The notes: generated from the letters alone by a model not told the origin. A DNA stretch of 64,000 nucleotides from CATQHW01 sp965215345 (GCA_965215345.1 CBDCDL010000002.1:3534001-3598000); one strand, 5' to 3'; counted from the first letter of the stretch, positions 34,276 through 43,725 are shown. Translations and numbers: made by a program.

Positions 34276-35384
34276 GCGGCGGCCTCGATCGGGACGCCGT
34301 AGTGGGCCAGCGCGTCCCGGTCCAGCTCCACCCCCAGGCCGGGCGCGTCGGGCACCACCAGCAGGCCGTCCTCGAACGGGATCGAATCGACGATCAGGTC
34401 GTCCTCGCGCAGCAGGCTGCCGATGATGTCGCACGGCAGCTCGCACCCGGCCGCCGCGGCGGCGTGCACGCTCGACATGTCGCGCACCCCCAGGTCGACG
34501 CCCGTGCCGCGCCACGTCGGCAGCCCGGACTTGCGCGTGAGGGTCGCCCACTCCACGAATTCCTTGAGCGGGCCGAGCAGGTTGTAGCAGTCGGCCGCCT
34601 CCGCGCGCACCGCCGGCAGCAGGTCCGTGATCGAGGTCAGGTGCAGGGCGACCGGCTGCGGGATGGTGCCGCGCACGTCCACGTACCAGTCCAGGCGGTC
34701 CTGCGGCATGGGGCTCTCGAAGGTGACGCGGTCCAGGCCGTCGAGTGACCGGGACACCTCACGCGTGCCCTCCGGATGGTGGAACCGTTCGTTGGGGTCG
34801 AGCACGATCGGGAAGTGCGGGGCCACCTCGCGCACGGCCGCCACGCGCTCCGCGATCGGGTCGCCGAGCGCGCACTTCATCTTCATGCCCCGGAATCCCA
34901 GGTCTACTCCGGTCTGCGCCCGCGCGGCGGTGTCCTCCGGTGTGCCGCGGCCCATCCAGAAGTCCACCGGGACGCGGTCGATCTTCTTGCCGCCGAGCAG
35001 GTGATGGACCGGCACGCCCAGGTGCTTGCCGAGCAGGTCGAACCACGCCATCTCGTACGCTTCGTAGATGATATACGACTCGTAGGCGTCGGAGTGGGGC
35101 AGCGGCAGGTTGCCGACCGGCAGGTCGATCAGCTCCTTGCCGATCAGCAGGTCGGCCTGCTCACGCAATGGACCGTACAGGTCGCCCCGTCGCGGTTCAC
35201 CCAGCCCGATGAGGCCGCTGTCGGCCTCCAACTCGATGATCCACTTGGGAAACTCCCAGAAGTTCAGCGAGCGGCCGGTCACCGGATCGGGCGCGCACAG
35301 CTTGTCGTCCACGCCCTCCGAGTGCACGACGCCCGGCCGCATCGGCACGATCACCTGGTGGATCCGCACGTCGACGATCTTCAT
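34272..35384 (-). CDS. Mandelate racemase/enolase-superfamily dehydratase
   Basis: 370 residues (MKIVDVRIHQVIVPMRPGVV). The N-terminal capping domain is followed by a barrel with the strand-2 K-x-K motif in RGMKMKCALGDP, the first metal Asp in VLDPNERFHHPEGT, the next acidic position in VTFESPMPQDRLDWY, and a later TSITDLLP strand. WRGTGVDLGVRDMSSVHAAA precedes the C-terminal loop. The set fits a sugar-acid dehydratase or epimerase making 2-keto-3-deoxy acids; the substrate is undetermined. Its stop overlaps the next start. It lies 4 bases downstream of the VapC stop, so it may receive toxin-locus read-through. Confidence 0.87.
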   Translation of the reverse strand: MKIVDVRIHQVIVPMRPGVVHSEGVDDKLCAPDPVTGRSLNFWEFPKWIIELEADSGLIGLGEPRRGDLYGPLREQADLLIGKELIDLPVGNLPLPHSDAYESYIIYEAYEMAWFDLLGKHLGVPVHHLLGGKKIDRVPVDFWMGRGTPEDTAARAQTGVDLGFRGMKMKCALGDPIAERVAAVREVAPHFPIVLDPNERFHHPEGTREVSRSLDGLDRVTFESPMPQDRLDWYVDVRGTIPQPVALHLTSITDLLPAVRAEAADCYNLLGPLKEFVEWATLTRKSGLPTWRGTGVDLGVRDMSSVHAAAAAGCELPCDIIGSLLREDDLIVDSIPFEDGLLVVPDAPGLGVELDRDALAHYGVPIEAAA

Positions 35385-35388
35385 TCGG

Positions 35389-35787
35389 TCAGCCTCCATT
35401 GCCTTCGCCACCATCGCGGCGCAACTCCGAGATCGCATCGAAGTGGCGGTCGCAGTGCAGAAGTCGTACGCCGTGAAATCGGGCACACGACGCTATCAGC
35501 GGGTCGGTCGCAGGGACGGTGATGCCTTGCTTGCGGGCGTCGGACGCGAGTGCGATCGCGTCGCTCCAGAGCGCTTCGTCGATTCCCAACGAAGGTATGC
35601 TGGCTTCCATCTCCTCCAGCATGACTCGTTCTCCCTCGCCGCGGGCGCCGTTCCAAAGCTCGAGCCGCACCGGAGGACACCAAGCAGCGTCGCCGGCGGA
35701 CAGGAGCGTTTCCACCTGCTGCCGTATCGCTGTGTCGCCGTCACGCCTGAGCTGCTCAATCCATGCAGAGGTGTCGATGAGCGTCAT
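35389..35787 (-). CDS. vapC: VapC-type PIN-domain ribonuclease toxin
   Basis: The 132-residue PIN domain has the first acidic residue in LIDTSAWIEQL (Asp at about 5), a conserved Glu in PVRLELWNGARG (about 43), the third in TVPATDPLIASCARFHG (Asp about 94) and the fourth in LLHCDRHFDAI. VapC toxins cleave tRNA or rRNA when free of antitoxin. The partner vapB lies 4 bases upstream but is frameshifted at its start. The toxin itself looks intact. Confidence 0.9.
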   Translation of the reverse strand: MTLIDTSAWIEQLRRDGDTAIRQQVETLLSAGDAAWCPPVRLELWNGARGEGERVMLEEMEASIPSLGIDEALWSDAIALASDARKQGITVPATDPLIASCARFHGVRLLHCDRHFDAISELRRDGGEGNGG

Positions 35788-35791
35788 CCGG

Positions 35792-36014
35792 TCATGACGA
35801 GGGCACGTTTCCGATTTCCTTCATCTCTGCTTCCTCGATCGACGCGTTGCTGTCGAAATCACAGGTTCCCGAGAATCGGATCAAGCGCGCCATCCGGTGT
35901 CTCCGGTTGAGTTCCCGCAACGCCGTAGCCACGGCTTCGCGCTTGGATTTGGCGTTCAAGAACCGTATCGCATCCTCAAGCTCGTTCTCGGGAATATCGT
36001 ATAGTGGTCTTCAT
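35792..36014 (-). pseudogene. vapB: VapB antitoxin with N-terminal frameshift
   Basis: The start at 36014 reads MKTTI, then hits one extra base in ACTATACGATATT; the rest of the family sequence is in the shifted frame: DIPENELEDAIRFLNAKSKR EAVATALRELNRRHRMARLI RFSGTCDFDSNASIEEAEMK E, stop at 35792. As read, translation from the ATG ends after 12 codons. No other ATG/GTG/TTG precedes DIPENE in its frame. The N-terminal strand is the DNA-binding ribbon of VapB, so an internally initiated product would not bind its operator. A sequencing or assembly indel is equally possible. Confidence 0.8.
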
Positions 36015-36022
36015 GCCTTCAA

Positions 36023-36045
36023 GATATACCATCCGATATGCATCC
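36023..36045 (-). promoter_or_regulatory. Tandem repeat operator/promoter of vapBC
   Basis: On the minus strand, GGATGCATATC and GGATGGTATATC follow each other without a gap, ending 8 bases before the vapB ATG. TATATC could serve as a -10 element with TTGCGG 15 bases upstream as -35. Adjacent repeats at this place are typical of antitoxin autoregulation sites. Confidence 0.4.
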
Positions 36046-36122
36046 GCAACTCGTATCTGGAATCCCGCGCACGTCGTCCGGGACAGGATTCGAAGCCGCA
36101 TCAGCAGGTCCGGGCAGGACCA

Positions 36123-38036
36123 TTACGGCGATGCCGGGGTCTGCCAGGTGCCGTCGAAATCGGGCGATCCGAGGATCCGGTAGCGCTCGGCGGGCAGGTC
36201 GAACTCGGCGGCGATGCCGCAGGCGAACTCGGTGCGCTGCAGGGTCCCGTCCGGCGAGAGCAGCCGGTGGGCGGTCATCTCCGACATGGCGATCGAGCGA
36301 TAGAACGAGCTCCAGGTGCGCAGCCACTCGAGCGCGCGCGCCGTGCGGCTGCTCTGCCAGTCGCCGATCGGGACCGGGTAGCCGTCGCGCGGCGACAGCA
36401 TCCAGTTCCACGACGGCGGCGCACCGTACATCAGCTCGTACAGCCGGTGCGAGCGGCTCGGGAACCAGTCGTAGAACGCTCCCTGGCCGGGGTCGCCGGA
36501 GAAGCCGGACATGCAGCAGTCGTGGAACACGAGCTGGCACAGCGGGATCGGCTCGCCCACGGGCCGGTGCTCGGACTCGGAGTCTTCGGCATCTTCTGAA
36601 TCCACGCGGGCGCTCAGCCGGTGGCCGCTCCAGTCGGTGAAGAAGAAGTGGTCGCAGTGTGGGATGGCCCAGAACTGGCGCAGCTCGCCGGCCGGGATGA
36701 TCCCCCGCCTGCGGGTCTCGTCGAAACAGGCCTGCTGGTGCTCGAACACCTGCCGGCGCGTCACCGGATGGTCGGGCGAGAAGTTGCGCGGCGGGATGCT
36801 CGCCGCCGTGTACCCGTCGAAGTAGAGCACGTCGAAGCGGAGGCCGCGCTCCTGCAGACCGTCCAGCGCCGCCGAGGTGATCGCAAGCGCCGCATGGGTG
36901 CCGAGATGGTCCGAGCGGGATCCGTCGGCGTTCACCGCCCAATACGATTCGTCATAGCCCGTCACTCCGGGGCTCTGCTCGCACGGGCGGATGAACCCCT
37001 GCGTGAGGCAGCCCAGCTCGCGCGCGCGGTTGGCGAAGTCGACCATCGGCGCCCAGCCGCCGTCGCCCGGCTCGTCGACCAGGAATGCCTGGTGGTTCTG
37101 GATCGCCGGCCGGCCGGCCGGCCCACCCCACTTGGGGTAGAACAGATTGGCGCCGATGCCGTGCCCCCGCAACCGGCGGAGATCGCCGAGCACCCGCTCC
37201 GCGTCTGCGCCGTTCCACTCCGTCCAGCGGAACAGGACGTTGCCGGCGTACTCCCGGATGCGGGGCGACTCGTCCGCCTTCTCCTCCAGGGTTCGCACGA
37301 GCCCCTGCCGCCTCGCCGCAGCGCGGTACCGCTTGGCCATCGCCACGTAGTCCAGATCAGGCGCGAAGTGGACGAGCAGCCGCCGGGGATAGGCGAGGGT
37401 GCCCAGTTCGTCCGCCCAGCAGAAATCCAGGACCGACCGGTCTCCCGGCAGGTGGTGAGCGCGCACCTCGGCGTCCCACCACGTGTCCACCGTGGCGCAC
37501 AGCCCCGCGCCGTCGCGGGTCAGGCCGAAGATCGGCAGCGACCAGCGCCCGCCGACCTGGACCGGCTCCGGCCCGCGCCCGGGCAGCGCGTCCGGGCAGT
37601 CGGAGGGGACCAGGTAGCCGGAGCCGTGCGGCAGCACCAGGCAGCCGCCCTGTGCGACCGGCCGCTCGAAGCGGTACAGGTGCTCGACGCGCTGCACCGC
37701 GTGCTCGCCGCCTGTCTGCTCGATCCCGATCAGGAGCTCGTCGTCCTCCGCGTCGAGCGCGACGATGAGCTCCAGCGCCAGGTCCGCGCCGGGGTAGCCG
37801 GACAGGATGATCCGCTGGCCCCGGTAGCGCCCGTCGGCGAAGGGATGCACCGAGCGCTCCCGGGCGGCGGCCAGGTCGAGGCGGCCGGATGCGCCGCTCT
37901 CGCCGCCGATGCAGATCGCCGGCGGCTCGCTCGCCGAGCTCTCCCACAGCGGCCTGCCGTCGTGCGCGGACACGGTGAGCCGCAGCGCGTCGTCGATGCC
38001 GACCGCCACGCCACGGCCCTTCAGGTTCACCAGCAT
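36123..38036 (-). CDS. Large putative glycoside hydrolase (TIM barrel)
   Basis: 637 residues from ATG 38036, preceded by GAGGG. The N-terminal 230 residues look like a beta-sandwich that reads a substrate (LWESSASEPPAICIGGESGA ... GGRWSLPIFGLTRDGAGLCA). The central barrel includes LRGHGIGANLFYPKWGG, LGCLTQGFIRPCEQSPGV, LRFDVLYFDGYTAASIPPRN (a D-x-x-Y-F-D-G strand like the nucleophile strand of GH101 or DUF5696-type enzymes) and IIPAGELRQFWAIPHCDHFF. The C-terminus is a short sandwich. No signal peptide. It is the last gene of the operon 42712-36123 with uxuA, so it probably hydrolyses the imported oligosaccharide in the cytoplasm. Confidence 0.78.
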   Translation of the reverse strand: MLVNLKGRGVAVGIDDALRLTVSAHDGRPLWESSASEPPAICIGGESGASGRLDLAAARERSVHPFADGRYRGQRIILSGYPGADLALELIVALDAEDDELLIGIEQTGGEHAVQRVEHLYRFERPVAQGGCLVLPHGSGYLVPSDCPDALPGRGPEPVQVGGRWSLPIFGLTRDGAGLCATVDTWWDAEVRAHHLPGDRSVLDFCWADELGTLAYPRRLLVHFAPDLDYVAMAKRYRAAARRQGLVRTLEEKADESPRIREYAGNVLFRWTEWNGADAERVLGDLRRLRGHGIGANLFYPKWGGPAGRPAIQNHQAFLVDEPGDGGWAPMVDFANRARELGCLTQGFIRPCEQSPGVTGYDESYWAVNADGSRSDHLGTHAALAITSAALDGLQERGLRFDVLYFDGYTAASIPPRNFSPDHPVTRRQVFEHQQACFDETRRRGIIPAGELRQFWAIPHCDHFFFTDWSGHRLSARVDSEDAEDSESEHRPVGEPIPLCQLVFHDCCMSGFSGDPGQGAFYDWFPSRSHRLYELMYGAPPSWNWMLSPRDGYPVPIGDWQSSRTARALEWLRTWSSFYRSIAMSEMTAHRLLSPDGTLQRTEFACGIAAEFDLPAERYRILGSPDFDGTWQTPASP

Positions 38037-38046
38037 CGCGGCACCC

Positions 38047-39039
38047 TCATCCGGTGGCCTCCAGCGCATCCAGCAGGCCCTTCATGTACCCGATCGCGAA
38101 CAGGCGGCCCTTCATCATGTAGCCGGGGTGGTCGTTGGGCTCGCCGGCCATGGTCGGCACGTGGTCGGGACGGGCCGGCCCGTCGAAGCCGACCTCCCGG
38201 TAGGCGCGCAGGGCCGCGACCATGTCGGTCGGGCCGTCGTCCTGAAAGGTCTCCACGAAGCGCGACGCGGTGCCGCGCACGTCGCGGAAGTGCACGAAGA
38301 AGATCTTGCGCTCCACGCCGAAGCGGCGGATCGCGGCCGGTATGTCGGCCCCCATGGCGGTGAAGTTGCCCTGGCAGAAGGTGACGCCGTTGCACGGGCT
38401 CGGCACCAGGCCGATGGCGCGCTCCATGTTCTCGACGCTGCGCATGATCCGGCCCACGCCGCGAATCGGTGACAGCGGCGGGTCGTCGGGATGCAGCGCC
38501 AGCTTCACGCCGTTCGCCTCCGCCACCGGAACGATCCGCTCGGTGAACCAAGCGAAGTTCTCCCAGAGCTGCTCCTCGCTGATCAGCAGCCCGTCCGCGC
38601 CGGGCGTCAGTCCACGGGCGGCGGCGCGCCCGCGCGCCTCCATCGCCGCGTGGTCGTAGGCGGAGGACAGCGCGCCGCCGCGTACCGGCACCGCCATGTC
38701 GGTGCGCAGCCAGCCGAACACGGCCATGAAGTTCCAGCAGACCGCCTCCACGCCCGCGGCGGCAAGGTGCTCCAGCATCCGGCAGAAGCGCTCGGCCTCG
38801 CGTTCCCGTCCCGGCAACCCGAGCTTGGCATCCTCCATCGGCGTCGGGCCCTCGACCACCGACAGGCGCAACCCGGCGTCGGCGGCCCGGTCGCACAGGC
38901 CGTTCAGCGCGTCGCGGTCCGCTGCCGGCGTCCCCTCGGCGCCCAGCGGCACGCCGGACACCAAGTCGGTGACCCCCATCTGGCGGGCCAGGTCCCAGCG
39001 TTCGCCCGGCTCGCCCGGCATGTGCAGCGCCAGCCTCAT
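38047..39039 (-). CDS. uxuA: Mannonate dehydratase
   Basis: 330 residues (MRLALHMPGEPGERWDLARQ). This xylose-isomerase-like barrel has the UxuA landmarks: VCWNFMAVFGWLRTD, VKLALHPDDPPLSPIRGVGR, CNGVTFCQGNFTAMG (Cys metal ligand region), KIFFVHFRDVRGTASRFVET and DHVPTMAGEPNDHPGYMMKG. It dehydrates D-mannonate to 2-keto-3-deoxygluconate. Downstream by 10 bases is a putative glycosidase; upstream are the two permeases. The operon therefore links import to uronate breakdown. A 5' scrap of another such gene is at 53624. Confidence 0.92.
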   Translation of the reverse strand: MRLALHMPGEPGERWDLARQMGVTDLVSGVPLGAEGTPAADRDALNGLCDRAADAGLRLSVVEGPTPMEDAKLGLPGREREAERFCRMLEHLAAAGVEAVCWNFMAVFGWLRTDMAVPVRGGALSSAYDHAAMEARGRAAARGLTPGADGLLISEEQLWENFAWFTERIVPVAEANGVKLALHPDDPPLSPIRGVGRIMRSVENMERAIGLVPSPCNGVTFCQGNFTAMGADIPAAIRRFGVERKIFFVHFRDVRGTASRFVETFQDDGPTDMVAALRAYREVGFDGPARPDHVPTMAGEPNDHPGYMMKGRLFAIGYMKGLLDALEATG

Positions 39040-39057
39040 CGCGTCATCCCTTGCCCG

Positions 39058-39978
39058 TCATCCCTTGATGGAGCCGATCATCACGCCCTTGGCGAAGTGC
39101 TTCTGGATGAACGGATACAGGACCATCATCGGCGCGCTGGCCACGACGATAAGCGCGAACTTGAGCGTTTGCAAGATCTCCGTGCTCTCCATCAGCGTGC
39201 GGATGTCGATGTCTCCTCCCGCCATGGCCTGCGCGATGATGCTCTCGTTGATGATCAGGATCCGCGCCAGCACGAGCTGCAGCGGGAACCGTGACTCGTC
39301 GAACAGGTACAGCAGGGCATTGAAGTACGTGTTCCAGTGGTCGATGGCGTACCAGAGCACCAGTACCGCCAGGATCGGCCGCGACAGCGGCAGCACCACC
39401 TGGGCCAGGAAGCGAAGGTCCGAGCAGCCGTCGATCTCCGACGCCTCGGTGAGCTCCTGCGGCAGGTTGGCGAAGTAGGTGCGCGCGACGATGGTGTTCC
39501 AGATCGACAGGCCGGCCGGCAGGATCACCGCCCAGCGCGTGTTGACCAAGCCCAGCGAGTTCACCAGCAGGAAGGTGGGCACGATCCCGCCGCGGAAGAA
39601 CATCGGGATGAGCACGAAGATGCCGATGACCGCCAGTCCGCGCAGGTCCCTGCGCGAGAGGGGATAGGCCAGGCATACCGTCAGCACGAGGTTGAGCGAG
39701 GTGCCGGCCGTCACGTAGAACAGGCTGTTGAGAAACCCGGAGAGCACCAGTTCGTAGCGGAAGATGCGCTCGTAGCTGAGCAGCGTGAAGCCGCGCGGAT
39801 AGATGGTGACGTCGCCGGCCAGGATATGGTCGGAGCTCGAGAACGACGATGCGATCACGTTCAGAACCGGGATCACGATCACCAGGCCGACCGAGACCAG
39901 CAGCAGCGTGTTGACCGCGTCGAACGCGGTGTCTCCGGCGCCGTGGTTGCGGATCGCGCGGCGAACGGAGGCTACCAC
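39058..39978 (-). CDS. Sugar ABC permease (LplC type)
   Basis: 306 residues from GTG 39978, which overlaps the upstream permease's TAG (GTGGTAG). Family landmarks: AFDAVNTLLLVSVGLVIVIP, GIVPTFLLVNSLGLVNTRWA, the EAA loop LTEASEIDGCSDLRFLAQVV LPLSRP and the end YPFIQKHFAKGVMIGSIKG. Six helices expected. Second membrane subunit of the importer encoded 42712-39058. Confidence 0.93.
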   Translation of the reverse strand: MVASVRRAIRNHGAGDTAFDAVNTLLLVSVGLVIVIPVLNVIASSFSSSDHILAGDVTIYPRGFTLLSYERIFRYELVLSGFLNSLFYVTAGTSLNLVLTVCLAYPLSRRDLRGLAVIGIFVLIPMFFRGGIVPTFLLVNSLGLVNTRWAVILPAGLSIWNTIVARTYFANLPQELTEASEIDGCSDLRFLAQVVLPLSRPILAVLVLWYAIDHWNTYFNALLYLFDESRFPLQLVLARILIINESIIAQAMAGGDIDIRTLMESTEILQTLKFALIVVASAPMMVLYPFIQKHFAKGVMIGSIKG

Positions 39979-40925
39979 AGGCTGATCTCCGACAGCCGCC
40001 GGGAGAGCAGGTTGGCGGACACGATCAGCACCAGGTTCAGCACGCCGTTGAACAGGTCGACGGCCGCCCCGAGGCTGTAGTTGCGGGCTTCCAGCCCGAT
40101 CTTGTAGACGTAGGTGGCGATGATCTCCGACGAGGCAAGGTTGAGGGGGTTCTGCAGCAGGTACACCTTCTCGAACCCCAGCGTCATCACGTTGCCGATC
40201 TCCAGGATCAGCAGGATGACGATGGTGGCCCGAATGCCGGGGATGTCGATGTTGAGGATCTTCTGCAGCTTCGACGCGCCGTCGATCCGCGCCGCGTCGT
40301 AGAGCTCGACGTCGACGGCCGACAGGGCGGCGATGTAGATCACCGCGGCGAAGCCCATGTGCTGCCACACCTCGGACAGGGCGTAGATGATCGCGAAGTT
40401 CGAGGGATCGGCTATCAGGCTCACCGACTCGATGCCGAACAGGTCGAAGAAGACGCCGATGAACCCGAAGCGCGGATCCAGGAAGGTCAGGATCATCCCG
40501 GCCATCACCACGGTCGAGATGAAGTGCGGGGCGAAAGCGATCGTCTGAATCGACCGCCGCAGCTTCATCCACCGCATCTCGTTCAGCGCCAGCGCCAGGA
40601 CGATCGCCGCCGGGAACGCGAAGGCGACACGGACGAACGCGATGACGATGGTGTTGCGGACGATGTTCCAGAACTGGAACGAGCCCAGCAGGCGCTCGAA
40701 CTCCCGGAATCCCACCCAGGGACTGCCGTGGATTCCCTTGAGCACGCTGAAGTTCTTGAACGCGATGACCACGCCGTACATGGGCGCGTACAGAAAGACC
40801 AGCATCCAGGCGATCGGGATCGCCATCAGCAGATAGAGCTGCCAGTGCTTCCTGAAAACGGTCGAGAAGGGCCGCTTGCCGACATGCGGCCTTCCCAGGG
40901 TGGGGCGCCGTTCAGTCAGCGTCAT
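39972..40925 (-). CDS. Sugar ABC permease (LplB type)
   Basis: 317 residues: an N-terminal polar tail, then HWQLYLLMAIPIAWMLVFLY APMYGVVIAFKNF, GSPWVGFREFERLL, the EAA loop YDAARIDGASKLQKILNIDI PGIR and the C-terminus NLLSRRLSEISLW. First membrane subunit of the uxuA-linked importer. The 158-base gap to the binding-protein gene (40926-41083) has no gene; such gaps often hold a stem-loop that keeps binding protein more abundant, but I do not see a strong one. Confidence 0.93.
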   Translation of the reverse strand: MTLTERRPTLGRPHVGKRPFSTVFRKHWQLYLLMAIPIAWMLVFLYAPMYGVVIAFKNFSVLKGIHGSPWVGFREFERLLGSFQFWNIVRNTIVIAFVRVAFAFPAAIVLALALNEMRWMKLRRSIQTIAFAPHFISTVVMAGMILTFLDPRFGFIGVFFDLFGIESVSLIADPSNFAIIYALSEVWQHMGFAAVIYIAALSAVDVELYDAARIDGASKLQKILNIDIPGIRATIVILLILEIGNVMTLGFEKVYLLQNPLNLASSEIIATYVYKIGLEARNYSLGAAVDLFNGVLNLVLIVSANLLSRRLSEISLW

Positions 40926-41083
40926 GGACTGGCTGCCATGTACGGCGGGGGCCTCCGGCGGCAGCCACGGCAGACCCGGGCAAGAGTATCAGGCGTCCGC
41001 CGGATGGCCGCGTGAGCGGCCAGTCCGACAGACGCCTGCCAGGCGGGGCGGGCTGGGCCGATAACCGGAGCCGAAGGCGACGA

Positions 41084-42712
41084 TTATCGGGCGTTACTGG
41101 AGGTCGCCTGCAGGATCGACGTGACCTCGGCCAGGCCGATCTTGACCAGATCGTTGACGTAGGCGTCCCAGTCGCTGTCCAGGTCGCGCTCTCCGGTCAC
41201 GAACAGGGCGGCCTGCTGCTCGACGAAGGTCCGCAGCTCCGCGGAGATCTGCGCGACCCGGCGGGCAGCTTCCGGATCCAGGTAGACGAAGTCCGAGAAC
41301 ATGCTGATGCCGGTCGCGTCCTTGACCGGTTCGTACACGTCCCTCGTCGACGTGTTCAGGAGCCGCTCCAGCACGTTCACCTCGCCTTCGAAACCGATGC
41401 CGAAGCCGAAGTCCGGGGTCGGGAAGAACACCGGGAACTCCCACTTGACGTCGCCGGTTCCAGGGCGTTCCAGCGCGACGACCGCGGCCTGTCCGCCCAG
41501 GACGTTCTCCTCGCCCGGCTCGGCCTTGCGCCACAGGTTGGCGCCGTGGGTGACGTGGTTGGAGCCCTCGAACGAGAAGGCCCAGTCCATGATCTGCATG
41601 GCGACGCCGATCTCGGCTTCACTGGCCTTGTCGGTGATGGAGAAGGTGCCGGCCTCACCCCCGAGGCGGCGGGTGCCGAACGGGTAGCCGGCAGCCGTGC
41701 GGATGCCGGTGGGGCCCCGGAGCGGCGGAAGCGGGGAGTAGTCCTCGGCCCGCGGGTTGCCCCCGCCGAACGCGACCATCGGGCCGCCGGCCGGGAAGGA
41801 GCCGATGACGTTGTCCCTGGGGTCATCGCTCGAGCCGCCCATGGCGCTGAGCTGGTCACCGGTCTGCACGAAGGCGTTGAGGTCCAGCGATCCTTCCTCG
41901 AACAGCCCGTTCATGAAGCGCAGCGCGTCGCGCCAGCGGCTGTCGCTGTACGGGAAAAAGATCCTGTCGCCGTCCACCCCGAACAGCTTGGTGCCGGAGC
42001 CGGCGGCGGCATAGGGGACGAACGCCTGGCCGATGAAGTAGATGGGGTTGGTGTACCAGCCGTTGGTGGCGCCGGTGAGCGGCACCTCGTCCTGCAGGCC
42101 GTTGCCGTTGGGATCCCGGGTCTTGAACGCGCGCAGCACATCCGCGTACTCGTCCGGAGTCGCCGGCATGTCCAGTCCCAGGGCATCGAGCCACGCCTGG
42201 TTGATCCAGAACTTCTGATAGATCGAGCAGTGGTAGCAGCCGCCCGAGCCGCCGCCGGTCAGGACGTAGATGTTGCCGTCCGGGGCGGTGATCTCCTGCC
42301 GCAGCCTCGGGAATTTCTCGAAGCCGGCGAGGATGTGCGGGGTCGTCTGCTCCGTGAGATAGGAGTTGAGCGGGATCAGAACCTTGCCCTCGACCCCGAA
42401 CTCCAGCTCGTCGGCGGGCACGAACGGGGCGTTCATGAACACGGAGGGATACCGGCCGCTGGTCAGAAGCAGGGTGATCTGCTGCTTGGCGCCCTCCAGC
42501 GGGATGACGGTGAAGTCGAACTCGAAGTTGAAGGTCTCCTCGAGCAGGTCGGTGAGACGGTTGTCCTCGATGGAGGCGATCCAGGGCGGCTGCGTGGCAG
42601 CGGCGCTGAGCACGACCGGTCCGCCGTCCTCCGAATCGGTCTCCGTGGTAGCGGTCGCGAACAGCAGGGCCGTGACCGATAGCAGCAACGGAACGAGAAA
42701 GAGCTTCTTCAC
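41084..42712 (-). CDS. Sugar ABC substrate-binding protein (LplA type)
   Basis: 542 residues from GTG 42712, with AAGGAG 8 bases upstream. Signal peptide MKKLFLVPLLLSVTALLFAT, no lipobox Cys, then an acidic TTETDSEDGG linker. Body landmarks: GAKQQITLLLTSGRYPSVFM, RDPNGNGLQDEVPLTGATNG (calcium-like DPNGNG loop) and MQIMDWAFSFEGSNHVTHGA. It heads the operon with two permeases, uxuA and a glycosidase; ligand probably a uronate-containing oligosaccharide. The upstream 161 bases (42713-42873) form a divergent promoter region with the fucosidase remnant. Confidence 0.93.
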   Translation of the reverse strand: MKKLFLVPLLLSVTALLFATATTETDSEDGGPVVLSAAATQPPWIASIEDNRLTDLLEETFNFEFDFTVIPLEGAKQQITLLLTSGRYPSVFMNAPFVPADELEFGVEGKVLIPLNSYLTEQTTPHILAGFEKFPRLRQEITAPDGNIYVLTGGGSGGCYHCSIYQKFWINQAWLDALGLDMPATPDEYADVLRAFKTRDPNGNGLQDEVPLTGATNGWYTNPIYFIGQAFVPYAAAGSGTKLFGVDGDRIFFPYSDSRWRDALRFMNGLFEEGSLDLNAFVQTGDQLSAMGGSSDDPRDNVIGSFPAGGPMVAFGGGNPRAEDYSPLPPLRGPTGIRTAAGYPFGTRRLGGEAGTFSITDKASEAEIGVAMQIMDWAFSFEGSNHVTHGANLWRKAEPGEENVLGGQAAVVALERPGTGDVKWEFPVFFPTPDFGFGIGFEGEVNVLERLLNTSTRDVYEPVKDATGISMFSDFVYLDPEAARRVAQISAELRTFVEQQAALFVTGERDLDSDWDAYVNDLVKIGLAEVTSILQATSSNAR

Positions 42713-42873
42713 GAAGTTACTCCTTGATCGATAGGAAGGGATGGTGCACGGGCCGTCTCAGGAGGCAGCCCCGGATCGGCCAGCGCGACGCAGGCTGTCA
42801 CATTCCGGCTGCGATCGCAACCGCTGCGCCCTGTTTGACCGAGGCTCGGCCGCCGGTGTAGGAACGCGGTCCG

Positions 42874-43725
42874 ATGCCTTCGACCCACTACGAACCGACT
42901 TGGCGCAGCTTGCGCGAGCACCCGACGCCGCAGTGGTTCCGGGACGCCAAGTTCGGGATATACACCCACTGGGGGGTCTATTCCATTCCCGGTTTCGGCA
43001 GCTCCGGCGCCGCCAGCAACGCCACCTGGTACCCGCATCGCATGTACGTGGACGGGAGCCCCCACCAGCGGCACCACATCGACACCTACGGGCCGCTGGA
43101 TCGGTTCGGGTACAAGGACTTCATTCCCCTGTTTACGGCGCCGAAGTTCGACCCCGACGAATGGGCGGAGCTGTTCAGGGCGGCCGGCGCACGGTTTGCC
43201 GGCCCGGTGGGAGAGCATCACGACGGCTTCTCGCTGTGGGCGACCGACCAGACCGAGTGGCATGCCGGGCGCCTTGGGCCGAAGCGCGACATCGTCGCCG
43301 AGCTGGAGCGGTCGGTCCGCGCGGCGGGCATGCGCTACCTGGTGGCGCTGCACCACGCCGAGCACTGGTGGTTCTATCCGCACTGGCGGCGGGACTACGA
43401 CACCGGCGGTCCGGGCGCGTCGAGCCTCTACGGCGAGCCGCACAACCTGGAGTTCGCCGACGGCGTGCCGGAGGCCGGCTTCGAGCGCTCGGCCGGCGAC
43501 CTGATGGCGCACTGGTGGGTGCAGGACCAGCCGAGCGCGGCGTTCTGCGACCAGTGGCTGGCCAAGACAAGGGAGGTCATCGACCGCTTCAGTCCGCCGT
43601 AACCGCGCTTGGCTCCGACGAACCGCTGGCGTTCGAGCAGACGTGCCGCGAGCTGCGCATCCGCGCCCCGCCCGCGGCAATCCCCGTCGGACGAGGCGGT
43701 GGCCTTCAGGATCACCCGGCGCTGA
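42874..43725 (+). pseudogene. Alpha-L-fucosidase (GH29) with central deletion
   Basis: The first 242 codons match GH29: WFRDAKFGIYTHWGVYSIPG, the conserved HHIDTYGPLDRFGYKDFIPL, RFAGPVGEHHDGFSLWAT and YLVALHHAEHWWF. Reading stops at 43602 after TREVIDRFSPP, just before the strand that carries the nucleophile Asp (usually LWFD). In another frame directly after, TALGSDEPLAFEQTCRELRI and then, after one more shift, DEAVAFRITRR stop look like the C-terminal beta-sandwich end. So the middle, including both catalytic residues, is deleted. Expected intact length is about 430-480 residues. Inactive. Confidence 0.8.
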
